12,315 bases of DNA from CAYLMG01 sp964493425. Its GTDB lineage: Bacteria; Planctomycetota; Phycisphaerae; Sedimentisphaerales; Anaerobacaceae. The notes below the pieces were generated by a model. It made no database searches, was not told where the DNA came from, and saw only the letters and a program-made list of their open reading frames with translations. Positions within the stretch are counted from its first letter, which is position 1. Each line of letters opens with the position of its first letter. Location of the stretch: positions 1 through 12,315 of the forward strand of contig CAZBMW010000036.1 of assembly GCA_964493425.1 (NCBI GenBank), written 5' to 3'. Made by a program: the position numbers and the translations under genes. Below, piece after piece: positions 6,726-12,315 of this stretch.

Positions 6726-8102
6726 TTATGCCAGGCCGAGTTTGCGGGCCTCTTCGTGCAGGCCGTAGCATTTCATTTTTTTGAATAATGTCGTGCGGTT
6801 TATCTGCAGAACCTTTGCCGTCTGTTGTCTGTTCCAGTGATTGGCCTCGAGGACGCTGCGGATAATATTCTTCTCAGGCTCGCCGAGAGCCTCTTTGAGG
6901 CTGACGGCTTCGAATTTTTTCGGCTGATGGTTCTGTATCGACGGCGGAAGGTCATCCGTGTCGATATATTTATTCTTGCTTATCAAAACCGCCTGTTCGA
7001 TGACGTTTTCAAGCTCCCTGATATTTCCAGGCCAGAAATATCTTTCGAGTATCCCCATTGCCTTATCGCTGATACCGAGCTTCAGCTTGTCGTGCTGACT
7101 GCAATATATTTGCAGAAAGTGCTTTGCCAGAAGTCCTATGTCACCTACTCTTTCTCGCAATGGCGGCAGGTCGATTGTCACCACATTGATTCGGTAGTAA
7201 AGGTCTTCTCTGAATCTGTCCTGCCTTACCTCTTCGGCGAGATTGCGGTTAGATGCGGTTATAATCCTTGTGTCTGATGTCTCGGTTTTATTGCTGCCAA
7301 CCGGCTCGAATTGTCTATCCTGCAGGACTCGCAGCAATTTGACCTGTAAGGCTGGCGATGCGTTTGAGACCTCATCGAGAAAGATTGTCCCCCCGTCCGC
7401 CGCGAGGAATTTGCCTTTTTTGTTGCTTATCGCACCCGTAAATGAGCCCTTGACGTGGCCGAAAAGTTCGCTTTCCAATAGAGTCTCGGGAAGCGCGCCG
7501 CAGCTTACCTCTACAAATGGTTTATTTTTCCTGCTCGAGCGGTGATGAATCGCGCGGGCCAGCATACTTTTGCCGCTTCCTGATGGCCCGGTCATAAGGA
7601 TTGTTGTTTTACTATCGGCGACCGCTTCTACAAGTTCGAAAATCTTGGCCATTTTATAGTTTTGACTGATGATGTTGTCAAGGCTGTGCTTTTGTTCGAG
7701 CTGAAGACGAAGCTTTTCATTTTCGCTCATAAGCGATTGCTGCTTAACAGCTCTTTCCACGACCAGCCGCAGCTCATCATCTATGATTGGTTTTGTCAGG
7801 TAATCGTATGCTCCGCTTTTAATAGCTTTTACGGCACTTTCAATTGTGCCATAGCCGGTTATGACAAGGCTGACTGTCTGTGGGTGGTTTTGTCGTATTG
7901 TATCCAATAAAAATAAGCCGTCCCCGTCCGGAAGATTTATCTCTGTAAGGATTAAACAGTAATTGCGTGTTTGCAGCTCGGCCAAAGCATCTTTTATTGT
8001 TTTAACGCCTTTAGCCTTAAAGCCGTCCTTAGACAAGAATTGACAGAGAGAACTAAGGACTATTGTATCATCGTCGACTATCAGGATATTTTTGACTTTC
8101 AT
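6726..8102 (-). CDS. NtrC-type sigma-54 activator with Glu at the phosphorylation site
   Basis: 458 residues in the full three-domain order. The receiver domain (about 1-120) has VDDD (acidic pocket, 9-12), TGYG (Thr82) and KP (Lys104), but the phospho-acceptor position reads LTEINLPDGDG, that is Glu54 in place of Asp. The AAA+ domain (about 145-385) has Walker A GPSGSGKS (172-179), the sigma-54 contact loop GSFTGA (219-224, usually GAFTGA), Walker B GGTIFLDEV (237-245), the arginine region DRFREDLYYR and FWPGNIRELEN. A Fis-type helix-turn-helix closes it (about 424-446, NRQQTAKVLQINRTTL). It would open sigma-54 promoters by ATP hydrolysis. No histidine kinase is adjacent. Glu54 suggests activity without phosphorylation. 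No sigma-54 promoter was seen in the window, so its targets lie elsewhere or were missed. The Shine-Dalgarno sequence is weak. Confidence 0.95.
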   Translation of the reverse strand: MKVKNILIVDDDTIVLSSLCQFLSKDGFKAKGVKTIKDALAELQTRNYCLILTEINLPDGDGLFLLDTIRQNHPQTVSLVITGYGTIESAVKAIKSGAYDYLTKPIIDDELRLVVERAVKQQSLMSENEKLRLQLEQKHSLDNIISQNYKMAKIFELVEAVADSKTTILMTGPSGSGKSMLARAIHHRSSRKNKPFVEVSCGALPETLLESELFGHVKGSFTGAISNKKGKFLAADGGTIFLDEVSNASPALQVKLLRVLQDRQFEPVGSNKTETSDTRIITASNRNLAEEVRQDRFREDLYYRINVVTIDLPPLRERVGDIGLLAKHFLQIYCSQHDKLKLGISDKAMGILERYFWPGNIRELENVIEQAVLISKNKYIDTDDLPPSIQNHQPKKFEAVSLKEALGEPEKNIIRSVLEANHWNRQQTAKVLQINRTTLFKKMKCYGLHEEARKLGLA

Positions 8103-8174
8103 AGCTGTTTTGGGTCTTTCTAAAGAATATCCAATATAAATACCCAGATTAATTATAGTTCGCTACCTGATATT

Positions 8175-8203
8175 AAAATAGCGAAATATGTTTCTTTTGT
8201 CAA
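8175..8203 (-). promoter_or_regulatory. Promoter for the NtrC-type regulator
   Basis: On the minus strand a perfect TTGACA (8203-8198) is followed after 17 bases by TATTTT (8180-8175, 4/6). The start would be near 8168, giving a leader of about 65 bases. A 9-base-arm palindrome sits 4 bases upstream of the -35 box. Confidence 0.5.
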
Positions 8204-8207
8204 ACAC

Positions 8208-8231
8208 AAATGTTGATATTTTTCAACATTT
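8208..8231. promoter_or_regulatory. Inverted repeat, candidate operator upstream of the regulator
   Basis: AAATGTTGA (8208-8216) and TCAACATTT (8223-8231) are perfect 9-base inverted arms around a 6-base spacer. It lies between dapF and the regulator gene, centred about 51 bases before the regulator's predicted start, a common activator or autoregulator position. As RNA after dapF it would form an AT-rich hairpin without a U-run, so terminator function is less likely. Confidence 0.4.
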
Positions 8232-8262
8232 CTTCAGATTTGAGTTGTTAAGCAGCTTTTTT

Positions 8263-9135
8263 TTAAAGAAGTCGGCCTTCGAAGACCTCAACTGCAGGCC
8301 CGGTCATATAAACACAGTTGTCTTTTTCTGACCAGTTTAACTGTAAATCGCCGCCCGGAAGATGTCCCGTGCTGATTCGATTGCATTGGTTTGTAAGCAC
8401 TCCTGCAACCAGACTTGCGCACGCACCTGACCCGCAGGCGAGGGTAATTCCGCATCCACGCTCCCAGGTACGCATTGTGAATTCGTTATTTGTATCCATC
8501 TGGACGAAATGCACATTGATTCGATTTGGAAAGAGCTCGTGGTTTTCAATGGCCGGCCCGAGCTTTTCGAGTTCTATCAGGCCAACATCGTCGCAGAAAA
8601 AGACCGCATGGGGATTACCCATAGAGACACAGGTCATCAAAAGCTTATGGCCGAGAACCATGATATGCTCATCTATAATCCTTTCTCTTTTTAATCTCAC
8701 TGGTATGTCACTGGCCCTTAGGATAGGTTCACCCATATTGACGCAGACTTGTTGTACCTTGTCATTCTTATCTGTTTGCAGCCCGACTATTACGATGCCT
8801 TTGACTGTTTCTACCCTTAACGAAGCTGCGAAAACCTGCTGGCCGGGTACCTCGAATGCAGGTCCGGGCTTTGCGAGTTTGTGTTCGTAGCTGTACTTGG
8901 CAAGACACCTTACTCCATTACCGCTCGTCTCTGCTTCGCTGCCGTCGGCGTTGAATAACCGCATACGTACATCTGCTTTTCTGCTGGGATAAATCAGGAT
9001 TAATCCGTCCGAGCCGATTCCCTTATGACGGTCGCTGACCACCTGCGCCAGCTTCGAAGGCTCTTCAATCTTCTCTTCAAAGCAGTTTACATAAATGAAG
9101 TCATTGCCCAAACCGTGCATCTTTGTAAATCGCAT
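8263..9135 (-). CDS. dapF: Diaminopimelate epimerase (first catalytic Cys replaced by Ser)
   Basis: Interconverts LL- and meso-diaminopimelate in the cytoplasm for lysine and peptidoglycan synthesis, using two cysteines as acid and base. The N-terminus MRFTKMHGLGNDF is the family start. NADGSEAE is followed by TSGNGVRC where the signature normally has Cys-Gly-Asn-Gly, so Ser71 replaces the first catalytic Cys. The second site, ERGCGITLACGSGACAS, keeps Cys234. Other motifs (HKGIGSDG, SMGNPHAV, NVHFVQ) are intact, and 290 residues is slightly above the usual 270-280. An in-frame GTG at 9147 would add four residues, but ATG at 9135 matches the family start. Other members of the PF01678 fold are possible but less likely given the overall motif match. 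Confidence 0.92.
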   Translation of the reverse strand: MRFTKMHGLGNDFIYVNCFEEKIEEPSKLAQVVSDRHKGIGSDGLILIYPSRKADVRMRLFNADGSEAETSGNGVRCLAKYSYEHKLAKPGPAFEVPGQQVFAASLRVETVKGIVIVGLQTDKNDKVQQVCVNMGEPILRASDIPVRLKRERIIDEHIMVLGHKLLMTCVSMGNPHAVFFCDDVGLIELEKLGPAIENHELFPNRINVHFVQMDTNNEFTMRTWERGCGITLACGSGACASLVAGVLTNQCNRISTGHLPGGDLQLNWSEKDNCVYMTGPAVEVFEGRLL

Positions 9136-9165
9136 TTTTGTTATCACTTAAAAAAGTTGTTTCGT

Positions 9166-9194
9166 AGTATAAGCAGACGAGTGAATATAATCAA
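9166..9194 (-). promoter_or_regulatory. dapF promoter
   Basis: On the minus strand TTGATT (9194-9189, 4/6) is followed after 17 bases by TATACT (9171-9166, 5/6), giving a start near 9159 and a leader of about 24 bases to the ATG at 9135. Confidence 0.45.
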
Positions 9195-9300
9195 GTATTT
9201 GTTGTTAAATGTATTCCTGATTAGTATATTTCGCCGTGCTTTAGCAGTTTCGGTTGAGTTCATAGTTTTGCTGAATACCGGTTTGTAAGAACATTTTTTA

Positions 9301-9329
9301 TTGACAAAATTTCCACAGTCCTTTATAAT
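9301..9329 (+). promoter_or_regulatory. Perfect-consensus sigma-70 promoter
   Basis: TTGACA (9301-9306), exactly 17 bases, TATAAT (9324-9329): 12/12 with optimal spacing. It points at the secreted repeat-protein gene at 9531, implying a start near 9336 and a leader of about 195 bases. It is divergent from the dapF promoter about 110 bases away. Confidence 0.7.
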
Positions 9330-9335
9330 CACATC

Positions 9336-9530
9336 ATCTTAAATATTTTTTCCGAGGCGGACGACGATGAAAATGCGGTTATATTAGCATGATTCTGAAG
9401 ATTTCCTGAAAATATCTCTGCACACGAAAGCTGCGCTTTGAAGTTAAAAATTTTCGGAGGAAGTGGAATCAGCAAAAAGTCAAGTCACTATTGTTGAAAA
9501 TATTAATGATTTCTTTGAAAGGATGGGAAA
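9336..9530 (+). other. Long 5' leader of the first secreted paralogue
   Basis: The gap 9136-9530 holds no gene of normal size. Its left part (9136-9300) contains the dapF promoter and nothing else I can see. Its right part is the likely transcribed leader of the gene at 9531. The segment from about 9439 onward (TTTGAAGTTAAA, GGAGGAAGTG, then an A/T-rich run with a purine-rich ribosome site) is recognisably similar to 11169-11261 before the second paralogue. No riboswitch or terminator pairing stood out. Confidence 0.4.
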
Positions 9531-11018
9531 ATGGAAACGAGAAAAATTTTTACGGTTTTGGTTATAGCTTCAGGTCTGCTGGTCTGCTTGCCAAAAGTCG
9601 GCAATTCAGAACCAATGGGCACGGCCTTTACGTATCAGGGACGTCTGATGGATGCCAATGGACCGGCGGACGGGCTGTATGACTTTGAATTCAAGCTGTA
9701 TGATGCCGTGGAGGATGGAAATCAGTTGGACGGTACGGTTGATATAAACGACCTAGCCGTCTATGACGGCTACTTTACGGTGTTGTTGGATTTTGGAAGC
9801 AGCGTATTCAATGGCGATGCGAGGTGGCTTGAGATCTGCGTTCAGCCTGGTGACAGCGAAGGGCGGTGTACTACCCTGAGTCCGCGACAGGAGGTAACAG
9901 CCACGCCATATGCGTTGCAGACTCGCGGGATGTTTGTGGATGATGTGTTAAATGTCGGCATTGGTACGACGAGTCCGGTGGGCAAGCTGCATGTTGATGG
10001 CGGCAAGGCGATGGATGGCACTGTGGGCGCCGATGTTGTGCTCAAGGCCCAAAATGGAGGGGATGGATGGGCAATGCAGAACGACGGGGAGGCCGGCGGG
10101 GATGTCATTCTCTTGCCCGGTGAGGGAGGCGAAGGATACGGAGGAGGTTCTCCGGGGCCGGCCGGCAATGTCGGTATCGGGACGACGAGCCCGGAGGCGA
10201 AGCTGGGGATTGCAAGCCCATCATCCGGTGCGGCGTTGGGTGTTGGTCGCGCATCTGGTGAGCCTTCCATTATTGCGAGTTCAGACGCTCATGGTGGTTG
10301 GCTGATTATGGACTCAACGGGCAGCGGTAAAACAGGTTTGAATTATTATATTGACGGAGATGTCATTCTGGTAAATGGGGGGGGCAATGTCGGCATCGGG
10401 ATCGCAAGCCCAGCCTATCCGCTTCATGTCAAAAAGAACAGCGCTAACACATGGATTGCCGGCCTCCATAATCTGGGCACAGGACCTCAAGACAATGGAC
10501 TTGTGGTTAGGGCTGACGGAGGAGACCCTTTATTGGTGCAAGCAGGATCGCTAAACGCATTAAACGTGAAGCAGAATGGCAATATTGGCATCGGGACAAC
10601 AAGTCCGACATCGAAACTCCAGGTAAACGGAAAGATCCATGCCTCTAATATGCCTGGCTGTGAATACAGCGATTTTTCCGATTATTCTAATGTTCCCGGT
10701 GGGTGGAACAATGTAGGATCAATTTCGCTAACGCTTCCCGAGGCCGGCTATATCATCGTAACATTTACCGGCACTACATTTATCGACGACCCCGGTATTG
10801 CTACTATATGCATTGGGGTAACCCCAACCAGTAACGAAAAATGTACAATGATAAGTAATAACTCCAGCGATGAATATATTCCGTTCTGCGTCCAGTATAC
10901 TACTTATTTCAATGGTGTGGGTGGTACAGTCACCTTTTACGGCAATGTGACCTCCTCGGTGGTGACGAACCTGGAGAATATGCAGATGACGGCGATTTAT
11001 GTGCCGGTTCGTTATTAA
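9531..11018 (+). CDS. Secreted GIGTTSP-repeat protein, first paralogue
   Basis: 495 residues, predicted exported. A signal peptide spans about 1-26 (KIFTVLVIASGLLVCLPK, cleavage likely at GNS-EP); the Cys in it is not in a lipobox. An N-terminal domain (about 29-130) runs from GTAFTYQGRL through ADGLYDFEFKLYD and YFTVLLDFG to PRQEVTATPYA. The middle has four NVGIGTTSP-type repeats (141-149, 213-221, 286-294 as NVGIGIASP, 351-359), usually followed by a KL-x-V strand, with a glycine-rich collagen-like stretch before the second. The C-terminal 120 residues are beta-rich, with TLPEAGYIIVTFTG and an MQMTAIYVPV ending, perhaps a jelly-roll head. Such proteins resemble tail-fibre or adhesin stalks; the ligand is unknown. 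AAGGA is well placed before the ATG. The second paralogue follows downstream. Confidence 0.85.
   Translation: METRKIFTVLVIASGLLVCLPKVGNSEPMGTAFTYQGRLMDANGPADGLYDFEFKLYDAVEDGNQLDGTVDINDLAVYDGYFTVLLDFGSSVFNGDARWLEICVQPGDSEGRCTTLSPRQEVTATPYALQTRGMFVDDVLNVGIGTTSPVGKLHVDGGKAMDGTVGADVVLKAQNGGDGWAMQNDGEAGGDVILLPGEGGEGYGGGSPGPAGNVGIGTTSPEAKLGIASPSSGAALGVGRASGEPSIIASSDAHGGWLIMDSTGSGKTGLNYYIDGDVILVNGGGNVGIGIASPAYPLHVKKNSANTWIAGLHNLGTGPQDNGLVVRADGGDPLLVQAGSLNALNVKQNGNIGIGTTSPTSKLQVNGKIHASNMPGCEYSDFSDYSNVPGGWNNVGSISLTLPEAGYIIVTFTGTTFIDDPGIATICIGVTPTSNEKCTMISNNSSDEYIPFCVQYTTYFNGVGGTVTFYGNVTSSVVTNLENMQMTAIYVPVRY
9951..10607 (+). repeat. Four GIGTTSP motif repeats within the coding region
   Basis: Motif copies lie at 9951-9977, 10167-10193, 10386-10412 and 10581-10607. 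Spacing is irregular (216, 219 and 195 bases), so these are diverged protein repeats and not a recent DNA tandem array. The third is altered to GIGIASP. A single related copy, GIGTNSP, occurs in the second paralogue. Confidence 0.8.
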
Positions 11019-11057
11019 AAAAACAAGTCAATAATGAATAAAACAGAAAGATATAAA

Positions 11058-11159
11058 ATGAAAGCATTGACCCTATTAATAATAGTATTGGTTACCATTT
11101 CAATGGTGGGTGCGGATTACTCAATCTCGTGGTACACGATAAACGGAGGCAGTGTATAA
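11058..11159 (+). pseudogene. Truncated secretory gene remnant (33 codons)
   Basis: An ATG-started frame encodes a clean signal peptide (MKALTLLIIVLVTISMVGA) followed by DYSISWYTINGGSV and a stop. A hydrophobic leader then a 'YSI-WYTI-GGG' segment is how I remember the start of a family of larger secreted planctomycete proteins, where the text continues with Gly/Ser repeats. Here it ends just as that segment begins. The remnant stops immediately before the sequence similar to the first paralogue's leader resumes (about 11169), so insertion or recombination of the duplicated block may have cut it. It could instead be an intact short secreted peptide. Its ribosome site is weak. Confidence 0.5.
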
Positions 11160-11168
11160 AAAAATACT

Positions 11169-11261
11169 CTTTGAAAATAAAGATTTTTGGAGAAAGTGCG
11201 GTCACTGGTAAAAATCATATTCTTTAAAAATTATTAATATTTTTTTGAAAAGGCGGAGAAA
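11169..11261 (+). repeat. Leader segment duplicated from upstream of the first paralogue
   Basis: This stretch aligns by eye with about 9439-9530: CTTTGAA, an A-rich run, TTTTTGGAGAAAGTG (versus TTTTCGGAGGAAGTG), a TATTAAT-T-run, then a GAAAAGG/GAAAGG ribosome site. The GTG in it is 66 bases before its ATG, versus 68 in the first copy. No good separate promoter was seen, so the second gene may depend on read-through. Confidence 0.5.
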
Positions 11262-12315
11262 ATGAAAGCGAAGAAAATTTTAACAATTCTGGTTATGGCT
11301 ACGGGACTAATGCTCTGTTTACCGAAGGTCGGCGATGCAGAACCACTTGGCACGGCCTTTACGTATCAGGGAAAACTTATAGATGGCAACGATGTGGCTG
11401 ATGGCCTCTATGATTTACAATTCAAGTTATTTGATGATCCCTGCGATGGTATTCTGATAGCTGGTCCTGTCAACGAGCCGAACCTTGATGTTATCGACGG
11501 TTACTTCACAGTGGAACTGGACTTTGGTAGCGACGTCTTTGATGGAAGTAGAAGATGGCTGGACATTGGTATCCGGCCGGGCGATATGAATGACCCCAAT
11601 GCCTATACGGTCCTGGAACCGCGGCAGGAAGTAACACCTACACCGTATGCTATTCACGCCCTCAACGGCGGCAGCGACCCGTTTTGGCAAGTTAATGGTG
11701 CGGATATTTACTACAACGACGGCAATGTCGGTATCGGCACGAATAGTCCAGACGAGAAACTGCATATTAGTGGTATACCAGGTGTAGATGGTATTAAGTT
11801 TCCTGATGGCACAGTTCAGACAACGTCCGCAGCTGAATTAGAAGTGCTGATAGCCTCTCTTGAAGCACGTATAGCAGCACTTGAAAACCCACCCTGGGGC
11901 ACGGCAGAACCGATTGAGACGGACACAGAAACTGCTGTTAGCCAGCAGGTAGCGGTAGACGGCAGTGGAAACGCCATTGCGGTGTGGCGTCAACATGACG
12001 GAACCCGTTATAACATCTGGTCAAACCGTTATGTCGCGGGAATCGGTTGGGGAACGGCAGAACTGATTGAGACGGACACAGGAAATGCCAGTGACCCGCA
12101 GGTAGCGGTAAACGGCAGTGGAAACGCCGTTGTGGTGTGGATTCAATATGACGGAACCAGTTATAACATCTGGTCAAACCGTTATGTCGCTGGAACCGGA
12201 TGGGGAACGGCAGAACTGATTGAGACGAACACAGGAACTGCTAATGAGCCGCAGGTAGCAGTAGACGGCAGTGGAAACGCCGTTGCAGTGTGGGAGCAAG
12301 ATGACGGAAGCCGTT
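11262..12315 (+). CDS. Secreted repeat protein, second paralogue (3' end off window)
   Basis: 351 complete codons are present with no stop before the window ends. The signal peptide (KKILTILVMATGLMLCLPK, cleavage likely at GDA-EP) and N-terminal domain (about 29-130, GTAFTYQGKL to PRQEVTPTPYA) match the first paralogue colinearly. A single NVGIGTNSP (155-163) follows, then GIKFPDGTVQTTSA and a short Leu heptad coiled coil (about 190-209, ELEVLIASLEARIAALE) suited to trimerisation. From Trp212 on there are 51-residue repeats of the form WGTAELIETDT...PQVAVDGSGNAVAVW...YNIWSNRY, like blades of a beta-propeller. GGAG precedes the ATG. Role is probably extracellular binding or adhesion; no enzyme motif is seen. 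Codon usage is like that of its neighbour. Confidence 0.85.
   Translation, partial: MKAKKILTILVMATGLMLCLPKVGDAEPLGTAFTYQGKLIDGNDVADGLYDLQFKLFDDPCDGILIAGPVNEPNLDVIDGYFTVELDFGSDVFDGSRRWLDIGIRPGDMNDPNAYTVLEPRQEVTPTPYAIHALNGGSDPFWQVNGADIYYNDGNVGIGTNSPDEKLHISGIPGVDGIKFPDGTVQTTSAAELEVLIASLEARIAALENPPWGTAEPIETDTETAVSQQVAVDGSGNAIAVWRQHDGTRYNIWSNRYVAGIGWGTAELIETDTGNASDPQVAVNGSGNAVVVWIQYDGTSYNIWSNRYVAGTGWGTAELIETNTGTANEPQVAVDGSGNAVAVWEQDDGSR
11895..12315 (+). repeat. 153-base in-frame tandem repeats
   Basis: Units at 11895-12047, 12048-12200 and 12201-12315 (cut by the window end) have an exact 153-base (51-codon) period. By my count the second and third differ at about 15 of 115 compared bases, many of them nonsynonymous. 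The array continues beyond the window by an unknown number of copies. Confidence 0.9.

Noticed and set aside
6825..7910. Plus-strand open frames across the regulator gene
   Set aside because: All are antisense shadows of the motif-rich NtrC-type coding frame.
9367..9387. Six-codon leader peptide (MKMRLY) in the 9531 leader
   Set aside because: It has a plausible GAGG upstream but no run of regulatory codons and no attenuator hairpin; short frames like this arise by chance.
9531..9610. Lipoprotein signal in the two secreted paralogues
   Set aside because: The Cys in LLVCLP and LMLCLP lacks the small residue required before it in a lipobox, and normal cleavage sites follow at GNS-EP and GDA-EP.
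11427..12177. Minus-strand open frames at 11427-11765 and 11938-12177
   Set aside because: They mirror the second paralogue and its repeats; the plus frame has the signal peptide, shared domain and ribosome site.

Overview
The window most resembles a chromosome segment from a planctomycete, probably an uncultured Phycisphaerae-type bacterium. This is inference from protein style, with no search behind it. The clues are small N-terminal zinc-ribbon proteins, a secreted GH172 (DUF2961) protein, secreted GIGTTSP-repeat proteins, and a remnant of a secreted 'YSISWYTI-GG' protein. Promoters of the ordinary sigma-70 type (TTGACA-like, 17-base spacer, TATAAT-like) can be read in front of most transcription units.

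Layout. Positions 1-1009 (minus) hold the first 336 codons of a glycogen-synthase-like GT-B glycosyltransferase whose C-terminus lies off the window. Positions 1207-1725 (minus) encode a small zinc-ribbon protein. At 1805-3626 is a 7-deazaguanine (queuosine) cluster: queF on minus, and queC-queE overlapping on plus, fired from overlapping divergent promoters. A tRNA-Leu(GAG) follows at 3697-3781. Two unknown genes coupled by an ATGA overlap (3927-5407) encode a multi-zinc-ribbon protein with two membrane helices and a second two-helix membrane protein. Positions 5618-6682 encode an exported GH172-like protein. Converging on it is an NtrC-type sigma-54 activator (6726-8102, minus), then dapF (8263-9135, minus). 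A perfect-consensus promoter at 9301-9329 faces the other way and leads, through a leader of about 195 bases, into two tandem secreted paralogues (9531-11018 and 11262-end). A truncated secretory gene (11058-11159) is trapped between them.

How the genes fit together. QueC and QueE make preQ0 and QueF reduces it to preQ1; queD is not in the window. DapF supplies meso-diaminopimelate for lysine and peptidoglycan. The glycosyltransferase and GH172 protein point to glycan metabolism. The two tandem genes encode surface or secreted repeat proteins with a shared N-terminal domain; the second carries exact 153-base tandem repeats.

The observations most worth checking are: the NtrC-type regulator has Glu instead of Asp at the phosphorylation site (residue 54) and no kinase nearby; DapF has Ser where the first catalytic Cys is expected; and the tandem secreted paralogues share their upstream leader and flank a broken gene. 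I see no CRISPR array, integrase, transposase, phage gene or rRNA.
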